Below, piece by piece: positions 1 to 11,935 of a stretch of DNA of 64,000 nt. The translations under genes and the position numbers were made by a program. The notes beneath the pieces were generated by a model. The model was not told the DNA's origin. It made no database searches and saw only the letters and a list, made by a program, of their open reading frames with translations. Where the stretch lies: assembly GCF_902686445.1 (NCBI RefSeq), contig NC_062222.1, positions 45,241,292 through 45,305,291 of the forward strand, in the 5' to 3' direction. Position 1 is the stretch's first letter. Every line of letters begins with the position of its first letter. The stretch comes from Sciurus carolinensis. Lineage: Eukaryota > Chordata > Mammalia > Rodentia > Sciuridae.

Positions 1-448
1 GACAGTTGGGGAGAGGTTCCATCTGAACACATCAATCCTACGTCTTTTAGGAAGACTAAAAGAGATTTAAAAGCGGTCTCTGTTACTGGGAGATCCAGAG
101 GACCAGGACCAAACTTTGCACCAGAGAAACTGAAGCAAGTGGTGTGTGGAGACTAAAAGAGGAAGATAGGACTGTCTTCCATGCTTTTGTCAAGGCAAGG
201 TATGTGTTAAAGTTGTCTTACAAAATGATGTAGGCCCCACAAGGACAACTCCCAAAGTAAGAAGATGGATGTAAAGAGCAGTCTAGCAGCCTGATGAAAT
301 ATTCACATATGACCACTAAATGTAAAAAGCACATATTCTGGAGTCAAAAAATCTGCAAAAGTATCTAGTAATGAGTTCTACTAAGAGCCCAGAAAATTGT
401 ACTTCCTGACAATGAAACATTTTAAATATTGGCCAGGTCCAAGTCCAA
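1..448. other. unique sequence, no recognised feature
   Basis: AT-rich DNA with no long open frame and no repeat I recognise. Nothing here supports a gene. Confidence 0.5.
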
Positions 449-630
449 CCTGGGCATGATGGTACATACCTATCATCCTAGCAACTCTGGAGGTTGAGAC
501 AGAAGGATCTCAAGTTCAAGACCACTCTCAGCAACTTAGGGAAAGTGTGTCTCAAAATTAAATATTAAAAGGGCTGGGGAGATAGCTCTGCAGTAGAGAG
601 GTCTGGGTTAAAAAAGAAAAGAATACATAC
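449..630 (+). mobile_element. B1-dID dimeric SINE
   Basis: The left half resembles 7SL-derived B1 (a gggcatgatggtacatacct-like start, then a gaggttgagacagaaggatc-like block). It is followed by an A-rich linker and an ID-like right half beginning gggctggggagatagctc. This B1-plus-ID order defines the rodent B1-dID family. The copy is diverged and its right half is short. No clear target-site duplication was seen. Confidence 0.8.
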
Positions 631-1374
631 ATACACTCAGTGGAAATGGTACCCAAATAACTAAGAGTTTTTCTCTTGTGGCATGATTCTTTCCAAACTC
701 TGACCTTGAAGAGGTCAGAAATAGTGTCTGGACATGTATAAGAGAAGGAAAAATCAAAAGAAGACAGAGAAGTGAGAAACTCCATTTTGGGGCACATCAG
801 ATTTCTAATCCAAAGCAAGGCTGGTCCTGGGAAAAGGAAGATTTAATATTGAGGTTTTGAGTTTTGATTACTGCACTGCGCTAGACAAACTAATTATTGA
901 GTGAAATAGAATTTGTGACTTAAAATGAAGACAGTTCTGTCTGACATCTAAAAGCCAGGGATTTCAAGAAGGAATAAAGGAAGATTAAGCCTTTTTGAGT
1001 CACAATCCTGGAGGGTCAGTTCATATTACAATATTGTCCTTGTAGGTTATTTGCTGCACTGTTTTCTCAGAGACCATATTTGCCAATGGTTCAAACATCA
1101 ATGTGTGTTTCTCTCTCCTTGTATCAGTCTGGAAGGATACAGTCCATCCAGGAAACACAGGCTCCTATTTGTTAACACAGCCTCTTTTGGGTGGAACCCT
1201 GGTCAGTACAGTTTCAGATTGCCCACTTCCATTTCCTCAGATGGCCAGTGGGAAAAGCACTAGGGACGAGCAGGGGAAATCATCCATCTATGCTGCAAAG
1301 ACCATGCCCCTTCGTGCCACTTTGTTCTGGCTTGAACACAGAGCCCTGTACAACCATGAGAAAATCTGAGTCAA
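631..1374. other. unique sequence
   Basis: No repeat or gene recognised. Overlapping short open frames between 1051 and 1523 occur in several frames and the longest runs into the adjacent SINE, so none is called as coding. Confidence 0.45.
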
Positions 1375-1501
1375 TACAGATTTATTCTTTTTTTCTTTTT
1401 TTTTTTTTTTGCGGTACTGGGGATCGAACTCCGGGCCTTGTGCTTGCGAGGCGAGCACTCTACCAGCTGAGCTATCTCCCCAGCCCCTACAGATTTATTC
1501 T
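1375..1501 (-). mobile_element. ID-type SINE with 14-bp target-site duplication
   Basis: The body (about 1411-1487) reads on the minus strand as a tRNA-Ala-like ID element. The A box is tagctcagctgg and the B box agttcgatcc, both close to the pol III consensus. On the plus strand a T-tract at 1388-1410 is the complement of the A tail. A perfect 14-bp direct repeat, TACAGATTTATTCT, flanks it at 1375-1388 and 1488-1501. The perfect duplication and intact promoter boxes suggest a fairly recent insertion. Confidence 0.93.
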
Positions 1502-2232
1502 GGACAACCATTGGTCAAGCTGAACTTCAAGTATTTTAGACAAAGAAAAGAACATATCTGGGTCTCTGCCACCAATATGTTCTGAAGGAGTGAAAAATTA
1601 AATTTTAACTCATACAAAAATGGAAATTTAATTCAATGAATAGATAACAGGACCTGTATGAAAAGTTAAATTCCTATTTTTTAAAAATAGAAAATCCAGG
1701 TTTACAAAGCAGGTATCAAGTAAATATTTATGCATTTATCTAGTAAATATTATTTGGGTATGTGAAACAGAATAAATGATGCTGAAACAGAAGCTGGTGT
1801 ACCTAAACTTTTCTCCTGTAGCATTGTTAAAAACAGAGGCATTTGAACATATTTGAACTTATAACTCCCACGGGATTCAGAGAAAACTCAAAGCAATGAA
1901 CTTTTGTCATTACTTAAAAATGATGTTAAAACAAAATAAGTATCCCATTTTGAGAAACTACATATAAATAATAAGGAGGTTAACATGGTAAATATATAGT
2001 AATTATTATTATTATTATTTAATAATTTAAGGTAGCTATCAGGTATTTTGGTGACTGACAAATATCTAAACTGCGTGGTAAGCATATGGAAGTAGACCAA
2101 TGACTTACCAAATATAAAATTTTAAAATTTCAGTACAACAAAAAGAAGAAGAAAAATAATAGACTGAGGAAAATATTTGCATTGGTTGTGACAGAGGATT
2201 ACCACAGAAACACCTTATTCAAGTTTATGAGA
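1502..2232. other. unique AT-rich sequence
   Basis: No gene seen. It contains a short ATT run near 2001-2018 and no other recognised repeat. Confidence 0.45.
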
Positions 2233-2523
2233 AAAACTTTTTATTTATTTATCTTATTGTTTGTTCTATTTAGTTATTTGTGAGAGCAGAATGCATTTCA
2301 ATTCATTGTACACAAATGGAGTACAACTTTTTATTTCTCTGGTTGTGCACAATGGAGAATCATACTATTCATGTAATCATATATGTACAAAGGGTAATGA
2401 GGTTTGTCTCATTCCACCATCTTTCCTTTCCCCTATCCCCTCCCCATCCTTCACTTCCCTCTACATAATCCAAAGCTCTTCCATTCTTCCTGTACCCCGT
2501 CTCCCCTGCCCTCCATTATGTAT

Positions 2524-5500
2524 CAGCATCCTCTTGTCAGAGAGAACATTTGGCCTTTGGCTTTGGAGGATTAGCTTATCTCACTTAGCATGATATTCTC
2601 CAACTCCATTCATTTACCTGCAAATGCCATGATTTTATTCTTCTTTATGGCTGAATAATATTCCATTGTGTGTATATGTACCACATTTTTTTTATCCATT
2701 CATCTATTGAAGGGTATCTAGGTTAGTTCCACAATCTAACTATTATGAATTGAGCTGCTATGAACATTGATGGGGCTGCATCACTATAGTATGCTGCTAT
2801 TAAAACCGTTGAGTATAGGCCAAGGAGTGGGATGACTGGGTCAAATGGTGGTTCATTGCAGGTTTTCTAAGGAATCTCCACACTTCTTTCCAGAGTGGCT
2901 GCATCAATTTGCAATCTGACCAGCAACTTGTGAGTGTATCTTTTCCCCCACATCCTCTCCAACATCTATTGTTACTTGTATTCTTGATAATTGCCATTCT
3001 AATTAGAGTGAAATGAAATCTTAGGGTAGTTTTGATTTGCATTTCTTTAATTACTAGAGATGCTGAACATTTTTTCATATATTTGTTGATTGATTTTATA
3101 TCTTCTGTGAAATGTCTGCTCAGTTCCTTAGCCCATTTATTGCTTGGGTTATTTGTATTTTTGGTGTAAAGTGTTTTGAGTTCTTTATAAATTCTAAAGT
3201 TGAGTGCTCTATCTGAAGTGTCTGCAGTAAAGATTTTCTTCCACTCTGTAGACTGTCCTTCACATGATTGTAGATGTCTTTCACCTCTTTTGTTAAATTG
3301 ATTCTCAACTATTTTATTTTATTTTTTTTTAGACTATTGGGAATGGGGTAATTTTCCTAATTTCTCTTTCAGAGGATTCAACACTTATGAATAGAAATGC
3401 ATTAGATTTATGCATGTTGATTTTATATCGTGCTACTTTGCTGAATTCATTTATTAGTTCTAGAAGTTTTCTGGTGGAAGTTTTTGGATCCTCTAAATAT
3501 AAAATCGTGTCATTGGCAAATTGTGATAGTTTGAGTTCTTTTCCTATTCATATCCCTTTAATTTCTTTGATCTGTCTAATTGCTCTGACTAGAGTTTCAA
3601 GGGTGATGTTGAATAGAAGTGGTGAAAGAGGGCATCCCTGCCTTGTTCTAGTTTTTAAGGGGAATGCTTTCAGTTTTTCTCCATTTAGAATTATGTTGGG
3701 CATGGGCTTAGTATAGATAGCCTTTACAATGTTGGGGTATGTTCCTACTATCCCTATTTTTTCTAGTGTTTTGAGCATGAAGGGGTGCTGTATTTTATCA
3801 ACTGCTTTTTCTGCATCTATTGACATGATCATATGAGTCTTTAATTTTAAGCCTATTGATGTGATGTATTACATTTATTAATTTCTGGATGTTGAAACAA
3901 GCTTGTATCCCTGGGATAAATCCTACTTGATCATGATTCCCTATCTTTTAAATATGTTTTTGTATATGATTTGTCAGAATTTTGTTAAGAATTTTTGCAT
4001 CTATGTTCATCAGGGATATTGGTCTGAAGATTTCTTTCCTTGATGTGTCTTTGTCTGGTTTTGGTATCAGGGTGATACTAGCTTCACAGAATGAGTTTGG
4101 AAGGGTTCATTCCCTCTCTATTACATTGAATACTTTGAGGAGTATTGGTATTATTTCTTCTTTGAAATTTTTGTAGAACTCAGCTGAGAATCCATCTGTT
4201 CCTGCACTTTTCTTGGTTGGTAGGTTTGTGATAGCTTCTTTTTTTTCATGGCTTGATGTTGATCTGTTTAAATTGTGTATGTCCTCCTAATTCAGTTTGG
4301 GTGGATCATATGTCTCTGGAAATCTGTTGATGTCTTCAGAATTTTCTATTTTGTTGGAGTATAGATTTTCAAAATAGTTTCTAATTATGTTTTGTGTTTC
4401 AATGGTGTCTGTCATTTCCTTTCTCATCACGAATTTTAGTAATCTGAGTTTTCCCTCTCCTTCTCTTTGTTAGCGTGGCTAAGGGTTTATCAATTTTGTT
4501 TATTTTTGTTTTGTCAAATTTTTGTGTTGTTTCTTTTCTTTCAATTACACTGATTTCAGCTCTGGTTTTAATTATTTCCTGTCTTCTACTACGTTTGGTG
4601 TTGATATGTTCTTTTTCTTGGGCATTGAGATGTAATGTTAGGTCATTTATTTTTTGACTTTCATTCTTTTATTGGATGAGCTCAATGCAATGAATTTTCC
4701 TCTTAGTACTGCTTTGATTGTGTCCCAGAGATTTTGATACGTTGTATTGCTGTTCTTGTTTACCTCTAATAATTTTTTTTTATCTACTCCCTGATGTCTT
4801 CTGCTACCCATGCATCATTCAATAGCATATTATTTAATGTCCAGATGTTTGAGTAGTTTCTATTTTTTATTTTATCATTGATTTCTAACTTCATTCCATT
4901 ATGATCTGATAGAATGCAAGGTAGTATCTCTATATTTTTGTATTTGCTAAGAGTTGCTTTGTGGCATAACATATGGTCTATTTTGGAGAAGGAGTCATGT
5001 GCTGCTGAGAAACTGATGGATAAAATATTCTATATATGTCTGTTAAGTCTAAATTATTAATTGTATTATTGAGTTCTATGGTTTCTTTGTTCAATTTTTG
5101 TTTGAAAGATCTATCTGGTGGTGAAAGAAGTGTGTTAATGTCACCCAGTATTATTGTGTTGTGGTCTATTTGATTCCTGAAATTGAAAAGGGTTTGTTTG
5201 ATGTACATAGATGCTCTATTGTTTGGGGCAAAAATATTTATGATTATTATGTCTTGATGATTTATGGTTCCCTTAAGCAGTATGAAATGTCCTTCCTTAT
5301 GTCTTTTTTCTAACTTTGGCTTGAAGTCCACTTTATCTTCTATGAGAATGGAAACCCCTGCTTTTTTACTGAGACTCTGTGCATGATATGATTTTTCCCA
5401 TCCTTTGACCTTCAGTCTGTGGATGTCTTTTCCAATGAGATGAGTCTCTTGAAGTGGCATATTATTGGGTCTTTTTTTAAAATCCAATCTTCCAGTCTAT

Positions 5501-5556
5501 GTCTTTTGATAATGAGTTAAGGACATTAACATGCAGGGTTATTATTGAGATATTCC
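2524..5556 (-). pseudogene. L1 ORF2 remnant (endonuclease / reverse transcriptase), copy 1
   Basis: This is a broken L1 ORF2 read on the minus strand. The endonuclease end includes QETHLIGKD and GDINTLLS (about 4978-5487). The reverse-transcriptase core keeps SIDAEKAVD and [13 protein letters not shown] (about 3548-3832). The catalytic FADD motif reads FAND (3509-3520), replacing a metal-binding aspartate. The C-terminal C-x3-C-x7-H-x4-C motif keeps its cysteines but has Ser for His (within 2800-3078). Stops, frameshifts and an internal deletion of about 740 bp make it non-functional. The product would have nicked target DNA and copied L1 RNA. Confidence 0.9.
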
Positions 5557-5632
5557 CAGTCATTTTGGCTTATTTTTGGTTTTTAACTTGACTTGGTTTC
5601 TCCTTTGATTGGCTTTTCCTTCATTGTAGTTC

Positions 5633-5976
5633 CTTTCTTTGCTGACTTTCATTGTTGTTTTTCATTTTCTCCTCATGGAATATTTTGCTGAGAATATTTT
5701 GTAGTGCAGGCTTTCTATTTGTTAATTGTCTTAACTTTTGTTTATATGGAAGGATTTTAGTTCATTATCAAATCTGAAGTTTACTTTCACTGGATATGTT
5801 GGCATCCACATTCTTTCAGAGTTTGAAATATGATGTCCAAGGTCCATCTAGTTTTTAGGATCTGGCATGAGAAATGTGATTTTATCTGTATTGGTTTCCC
5901 CCTATATGTAATCTGATACTTCTCTCTCATGGTCTTTAAAATTCTATCTTCATTTTGTATGTTGGGCATATTCATT
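5633..5976 (-). pseudogene. L1 ORF1 C-terminal remnant, copy 1
   Basis: The minus-strand translation around 5787-5976 includes MPNIQNEDRILKTMREK followed by a GKPIQI segment. It matches the RRM-to-CTD stretch of the intact ORF1 at 16098-17111 (IPNIQNKDRILKAVREK, then GKPIRI). The frame is truncated at its 5' end by the element boundary near 5976. Residues translated beyond that point belong to the neighbouring older repeat. Confidence 0.85.
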
Positions 5977-5979
5977 GAG

Positions 5980-6640
5980 AGTAAGGTACAGATTTTCTGT
6001 ATGCTTCTTGTTTCCCCCACTGTCACATCCCCTACCAGTGTAGTACATTTGTTACATCTGATGAAACTGTATGGACATTCCATCATCACCCAATGTCCAT
6101 AGTCCATATAGACTACACTGTCAGTGTTGCACATCCTATGGGTTTTATAAATGTATAACAAAATGTATCCACTTTGCATACCATGCAGAATAGATTCACT
6201 ATTCTAAAATTCTTCTCTGCTCTGCCTTTTCAGTGCTCTCTCTCACCTAACCCTTGGGAACCTCTGATCTTTTTACTGTCTCAATGGTTTTGCCTATTTC
6301 AGAGTTTCTTTCACTTAGTAGTATGCATTTAAGATTCTCCCATGTCTTTCCATGATTTGATAATTCATTTCTTTTTTTAGTACTGAGTTAAATCACTGTA
6401 TGTACATACCAGTTTATTTATTTATTCACTTATTGACTGCTTCCAAGTTTGGGCAATTATGAATGAAGTTACTGTTAAAAAAGTGTGTGCATGTTTTTGT
6501 ATGGACCTAAGTTTTCATGTCCCTTTGGTAGATAATGGGAAATACAGTTGTTGAATTGTATGATTAGAGTCTGTTTAGTTTTGTAAGTAACCAGAAACTG
6601 TCTTCCAGAGTGACTGTTTTTCTATTGCTTTTCTCTTCAG
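5980..6640 (-). mobile_element. ancient mammalian L1 (L1M-type) 3' end
   Basis: The plus strand reads like the complement of an old L1 3' UTR and ORF2 tail: a tgttgcacatcctatgggtt-like block near 6125, then ttcacttagtagtatgcatt near 6310 and ttttgtatggacctaagttt near 6495. It is diverged and carries no open frame. The younger L1 copy 1 abuts its left side, so that copy probably inserted into or beside it. The subfamily is not resolved. Confidence 0.7.
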
Positions 6641-6646
6641 GGAGTT

Positions 6647-6670
6647 TTTGTTTGTTTGTTTGTTTGTTTT
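6647..6670. repeat. (TTTG)n microsatellite
   Basis: About five to six TTTG units. Confidence 0.9.
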
Positions 6671-8199
6671 ATCTCTTATTGACCTATAGGAGTAGTCCAT
6701 TTCCCAGGACTTCTAAAAGTTATTTAATTATTTAATTGGGAATTGCTTGAAATTCCATTCAGGTCTGGGAAAGAAGGTTTCAACATAGTGAATTCAACAG
6801 GACATGCTGAGAAAATATTCCATTTCTTCATACCTGCATCTTATTAAGCCCAAATCATTTACTAAAATAGTTATACTTGAGCACATTGATATATTTTTTA
6901 AAAAATTCACATATTAATTCATATTTCATTTACCCAAATGGAATTATAATGGAGAGCCAATACATTGAACCATTTCTTTTTCATTTAATTTACAATTTTT
7001 ACGGACTTCTCTTCACCTCAAAATACATGTACATTTGTGTAAGTTAATTACTGCAAAAAGTTAATTTTGTGCTTCAATAATAATTAATACAGCCACTCTC
7101 TTATTGATGACGCTTTATTTTGTTGCCAACCTTTTCGTCTTACAATGTTGCTACATGCATTCTGAATATACATCTCTAAGTGGACATGTATACATACACT
7201 AGGGATTTATCTACTCAAATGTTTATAGCAGCATAGTGTTATTTTTGTTGCTGTTGTTAATTTGATGTGGATCAAATTCCCAAAGTCAGATTGCTTTATC
7301 AAAATTTATGTCAGTGATTAGCCCCTTGGCTCAGATACAGTGTTTAAGTACACTAGTTACCGAGCTCACTTAGCTTCTTATATATTATTAAAAGAATAGG
7401 CTGAATAGCTTTCATAATGATCAATTCTCATGCACTTTCTGGTTTTTCTCTACATGCTCAATTTTAATACCTGTCTACATTTGAAAAGCCCCTTGTGATT
7501 GTACTCAATAGGAATTCTAGAAGGATGGAAAGTGCGTAGCTTCATTGCACATTAGGAATGCATTAAATGTGGCCTGGCAGCAAATTTACTCTTCTTAAAT
7601 TATTTCTAGGTGAAACATATAACATATTGACAACAGGTTGCATTCATTTCTGACTTGACAGCTGTATTAAACTGGTACTGGCTAGAGGATTAACTTTGGA
7701 ATCAGCCCACGTGTAGTCATTATGATAAAATCATGTGAGCAAAGTATTGCATTAAAAAAATCTATGTCACTCAATCTTGATACTTTTTAAAAACGCATAT
7801 AACTAGTTCAAGGTTTAACATAAATTACTTAATGGGCATATCCCATAGTCCCTTCCACTTATGCCTCCTTATCTATAAGATGAAAATGGACAATTTTGGT
7901 AGGTAAAGAAGGAAAAATTATTAGATGTGATGTTTAGAATCTTTAAATACTTCTGCACTGAATTCAAGGACAACATATTTTTTAGGTAGTTTTCTTCAAG
8001 TAAAGTTAAATTCAACATATTCATTGAATTTGTAAATATTTCTTCCAAACCCAGTCATTTCCCAGTGTTTTCACCAAAATGATGGAACCCATGTCAATCT
8101 AATTTCAAAAGCTTGAAACCTGAAGGTCACCTTTGAACAACTTTATTTTTGTTTTACTTTCTATTCCAAGTTTATCACCAAATGGTGTTGACTGTGCCT
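6671..8199. other. unique AT-rich sequence
   Basis: No gene or confidently recognised repeat. Open frames are short and scattered. Confidence 0.4.
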
Positions 8200-8895
8200 T
8201 TGAAGCATCTCTTTACTTTGTCTTATCTCTATTCCTGCCCTCCTCATGTAGACATAATCACCCTTAGTTTCATCTTGGGCTTATAAAAATCCCTTAAAGT
8301 GATTCTTCACAATGTAGTGGAACCAATTTTTTTTCAAATCATAGTTTTACACTACTTCCACCATCAAAAGCTTTTAAATGGCTTCCCTTAATCTTCCTAA
8401 TATGACACTCAAGGTTCTGGGCAAACTGGTCCCTGCTTATTCCTCTCCTAACATGTTTCATCAAATCCTCTCTTGGTCAGAAAATACTGGTATTCATTCA
8501 GCTTCTTGAACTTCATAAGCCATTGGGGTTCAGGGTCTTTGCACATGTTATTTCCACCCCTGCATAGCTCTTTCTTTTCCAGTGTCTTCTGTAAAATGCC
8601 ATCCCTCTAGTTAATCCCTATTCATTTGTATATCTTGACTCAGGCATCACTATGTAAGACCTTTCTAATGTCTGCCAACTAGACCTATTTCCTCTGTCAC
8701 ACTCTTTCAATGCACTGTGACCTTTCATCATAACACTATGTCAACTTACCATAGTACATTTGTGTGATTATTTTATTTATAACTATCTCCAATTATTCCG
8801 TATTTTCCATGAGATGTTTCTATTTTTTTCTTTACATTCATTGCTTAGTAACTTAGTATTATCTCTCATGTAGTAGGCACTCAATTATTTTCAGA
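8200..8895 (+). mobile_element. L2 LINE fragment, 3' portion
   Basis: It carries diagnostic phrases of the L2 C-terminal coding region and 3' end: a ttttaaatggcttccctta-like block near 8370, gttctgggcaaactggtccc near 8414, cagggtctttgcacatgtta near 8532 and a terminal tgtagtaggcactcaatta near 8870. It is highly diverged and old, with no intact frame. Confidence 0.75.
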
Positions 8896-9004
8896 CAAAA
8901 AGAAATATATTCAGATTTTCTTTTACTTAGATCCAATCTGAGATAATGTGATGTTCTAAATAGAATATACAATGCAAAAATTTACGTAGATTTTTATAGA
9001 AATA

Positions 9005-9177
9005 CTATTTGATTCAACTACTTCTTGGTATTTATCCAAAAGAATTAAAGTCATCATGCACTAGAAATACATGCATACCCATGATTATCACAGCATAATT
9101 TATAATAGCCATGTTATGGAGTCAGTGTAAGTGTCCATCAACAGATGGATGGATAAAGAAAATGTAAAATGTAATAC

Positions 9178-9209
<32 letters not shown>

Positions 9210-9299
9210 GAGTTTTATTCAGCCATAAAGAAAAATGAAATTATATCATTTTCAGGAAAAGGGATGGAGCTGGAGAACATGGTGTTAAGTAACAAGCTT
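9005..9299 (+). mobile_element. L1 ORF2 3'-terminal fragment
   Basis: It has the typical L1 ORF2 tail: gtgtccatcaacagatggat near 9132, ttattcagccataaagaaaa near 9215, then ggatggagctggagaacatg near 9262. It is interrupted by an expanded CA run at 9175-9210. Probably related to the 3' UTR piece at 9690-9860. Confidence 0.8.
9175..9210. repeat. (CA)n microsatellite inside an L1 fragment
   Basis: About 17 CA units with one CG interruption. It lies where the L1 consensus has a short TACACA-like stretch, so it probably expanded from it. Confidence 0.95.
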
Positions 9300-9689
9300 A
9301 TAAAAGAAGGAAGTAGTTGCCTGTTTTCTGTGCTCCAAGATGCCTCCACAGGACATTGTACAAGGTCTGTGCTTAATAAAGTTCCATTAAATTGAATTGA
9401 CCCTGATTTTATACACTTGAAGTGCTTCAAGGAGATTCTGGATATCCAAAAAAAGAATATTGAAGAAAAGGATAAGCTTACTTTGCCATTTAATCAAGAT
9501 TTCAACTAGCCCTTCTAACTCTTTGGATATTTCTATCTGTGACATTTTAATATATATTTTATTTGCTTGTTTACTGTTTCAATCTGTCTTTGCTTTTGAT
9601 GTTGTTGATAATTTGAAAATAATTTCAGATTTTAAATAATTTCTAATTTGGAAAATTTTGTCATTAGAATATAATATAGGAAAGATATT
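9300..9689. other. unassigned sequence between two L1 pieces
   Basis: No gene. An AATAAA hexamer near 9375 (tgcttaataaagttcc) could be a remnant polyadenylation signal, but no element is recognised. It may have inserted into the L1 3' UTR. Confidence 0.3.
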
Positions 9690-9860
9690 AGAATGAATCA
9701 GACATAACTTTCCTATGTTCATGTGTGAATACACACCAGTGTAACTCCACATCATATACAACCCCACAAGAATGGGAAGTTATACTCCATGTATGTATAT
9801 ATAATATGTCAAAATACATTTTACTGTCATGTATAACTAAAAAGGACAAATAAAAATATG
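9690..9860 (+). mobile_element. L1 3' UTR fragment
   Basis: The segment from about 9768 (aagttatactccatgtatgt ... gtcatgtataactaaaaagg) aligns with the reverse complement of the 3' UTR of L1 copy 1 at 2233-2340, ending in an A-rich tail. This 3' end recurs in the window, also at 30284-30655 and 47528-47602. Confidence 0.75.
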
Positions 9861-11429
9861 GGTAGATAAAATTTTTAATAGTATTATTAACAGTGTATCA
9901 AATTCTTATTCCTTTTTATCTTGATGTGTAAAAGAGACAAACTTATTTACTTGAGGGGGTGAGATGGAGTCTGTCCTTGAGGACCAGAAGATATGTGTCA
10001 TCATCATTCATCAGAGTAAGACACATGCCTGCTTTATAGCCCATCCAAGTACTGAGATTGATGGATAGAAGATGAGTCTCCATAGTCAACCTCCTACCAC
10101 ATATGTTTTGAATTCTCTTTCTCATTGTAGAAAGAAAGTATATATTTTTATCTCTTTTTCAAGTTCTTGGATCACTGAAAATTAAAACATGTGATACTAC
10201 CTTAGTGGCTAGTATGCCTAGTAGCACTATGTCATTTAATACAAATTCTTTCTTTCTCTTTTAAAGTTTACCAATTAGCCATTGGCAATCAGTTGTTTAA
10301 AAATGTAAACAATGGAGTGTAATAAAAAATCCCAGTAGTATGAATGACATTACTTTCCTCTTGACACCTAACAGATGCTTCTCTATGCTGACTAGAGAGG
10401 ACAGCTAAGACCAAACTTAGAGAATTGAGCCTAGGTAAAACAGAGAGGATGAGATTCCAGAAGACTTGAAAAATAGAGAAGTGAAAGAGATGAATGGGCA
10501 GTAAAGTCAAAGCTGTAACTTAAGAAGTATGCCTCAGCCTGTAAACTCCCAGGCTGGAGAATCACCCCCTAAAATTTCTCTTCACTGTACTGTTCCTGAT
10601 GACTCTGCTTCTTTCACCTTGTGGAATCCAGATGCACTGATTCCTCTGAAGATATGCTTTGTATTAGTCTTTGTAAATTAACTAATTTTCTGTTTTCTAC
10701 AGATAGGCCAACATTTTCCAGTGGGATCTATGAAGTATATGTGAGTGTATGTAATTTCACTGGAAATTGGTGAAGAATAAGTGGAGTTTTGACAACCTAC
10801 TTATATGATCCATAGAAAACCATTTTGAGTACAATTTTCCACACATGTGTTATCAATTGCTCAACCCTGATATTGATAAGAAATATACAAAAGAGACAAC
10901 TGAAAACACCGTTGGAAAACGACCATCCAATGCAAGTGTGATGACATCATCACATCTTAAGCTCCTAGAGAGCTGTGCAGAATTTTGGATTGTAGCTAGA
11001 AAAGACCCAATAATATAAGAAGAAACTAATTAGTGATTTAGATTTAATTTTTTACATTCCAACTTATTTAATCCTGCTGACTAAAGGACTCAGACTAGAC
11101 ATTTCAAGTGTGCTTTCTAAATGCAATTGTACCCATGATCTTCTTTTCTTCTTTTCAATTAAGCCATCAAACACCCAAAATCATCAGTAGGAATTTTTTA
11201 ATGACAAAAAGTGTGAAAAAGGACTTAGTTATAGACAATAGGTGCCATCCTCCTGGAACTACCTATTTTCTGATTTCCCTTTGAGGGATTAAGTAAAAGA
11301 AGGACATAATTCAACAAGAAGAACCCATGTATCCAACTGAGGCACTGCACACGAGCAGAGAAGATCAATGATTCCAGAAATGCTGGAATTGGCAGCCAAT
11401 GATAAGGAGAAAAATAATTTTCTACCTCA
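9861..11429. other. unique sequence
   Basis: No recognised gene or repeat. Short open frames only. Confidence 0.4.
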
Positions 11430-11920
11430 TATTGTAAAAGTAAAATCCAGATTGATAGATGACCTAAATATGAACAATGCAAAACTTGAACATATTCATA
11501 AGAAAAACTAGATTGATATATTTATGATATTACTTTGAGGAAGTTTTTTTTTTTTAATAAGACAAAGTATATTCACAAAGAGAAAGACTGATAAATTTTA
11601 TTACATTAAGATTGAAATTTTTCATTTGGGGTTGTGGCTCGTGGTAGAGTACTTGCAGGGAAAACAGTTACATTCTCACAGGGGGATAAAAATCCTTACA
11701 ATACTACAGGAGAGTTGTTTTACAGTATTTGGGAAAGCTGAAGATGTGCATCTCTTCAGATATAGCAATTCCATACTTACATACCTAAATATAGTTTTAC
11801 CTTTTCAACTGTAAACAAGAAAGCATAAGCAAGAATGTTCATAGCAACCTAGTATAAAATTTAACAGAACTAAATATTCATCAACAGGAAACCGATTTGC
11901 AGATAATGGCATATTTACAT
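11430..11920 (+). mobile_element. older L1 ORF2 fragment, left part of the host of L1 copy 2
   Basis: It has L1 ORF2-like wording: atagatgacctaaatatgaa near 11454, ttattacattaagattgaaa near 11598, then actaaatattcatcaacagg near 11868. It stops at the target-site duplication of L1 copy 2 and resumes after 19032, showing it was split by that insertion. Confidence 0.65.
11629..11662 (+). mobile_element. possible ID SINE 5' fragment
   Basis: ggggttgtggctcgtggtag followed by agtacttgc resembles the first 30 bases of an ID element, including the A box. The right part is missing or unrecognisable. Confidence 0.4.
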
Positions 11921-11935
11921 GAGTGAATGATTTTT
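11921..11935. repeat. target-site duplication, left copy, of L1 copy 2
   Basis: GAGTGAATGATTTTT is identical to 19018-19032. At the unoccupied site the T run is followed by AA, matching the L1 endonuclease preference TTTT/AA on the plus strand, as expected for a minus-oriented insertion. Confidence 0.95.

Larger units (their letters stand above)
2233..5976 (-). mobile_element. 5'-truncated, decayed L1 (copy 1)
   Basis: This minus-strand LINE-1 aligns by eye along its length with the fuller copy at 11936-19017. From 3' to 5' (left to right) it holds a T-rich complement of the A tail, a 3' UTR to about 2523, the ORF2 remnant, the ORF1-ORF2 spacer and the C-terminal part of ORF1. Similarity stops abruptly near 5976 inside ORF1, the usual outcome of incomplete reverse transcription. 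About 740 bp of ORF2 is missing near 3265-3272. Frameshifts and stops are scattered throughout, and I saw no target-site duplication. It is older than copy 2. Confidence 0.9.

Noticed and set aside
1411..1487. tRNA-Ala gene on the minus strand
   Set aside because: A and B boxes are present, but an A tail, target duplication and lack of a full cloverleaf mark it as an ID retroposon. The same holds for 46476-46552 and 62724-62798.
9300..9430. Possible terminal exon or processed transcript with AATAAA
   Set aside because: Only a hexamer; no A tail, no recognised coding sequence, and it lies between L1 pieces.
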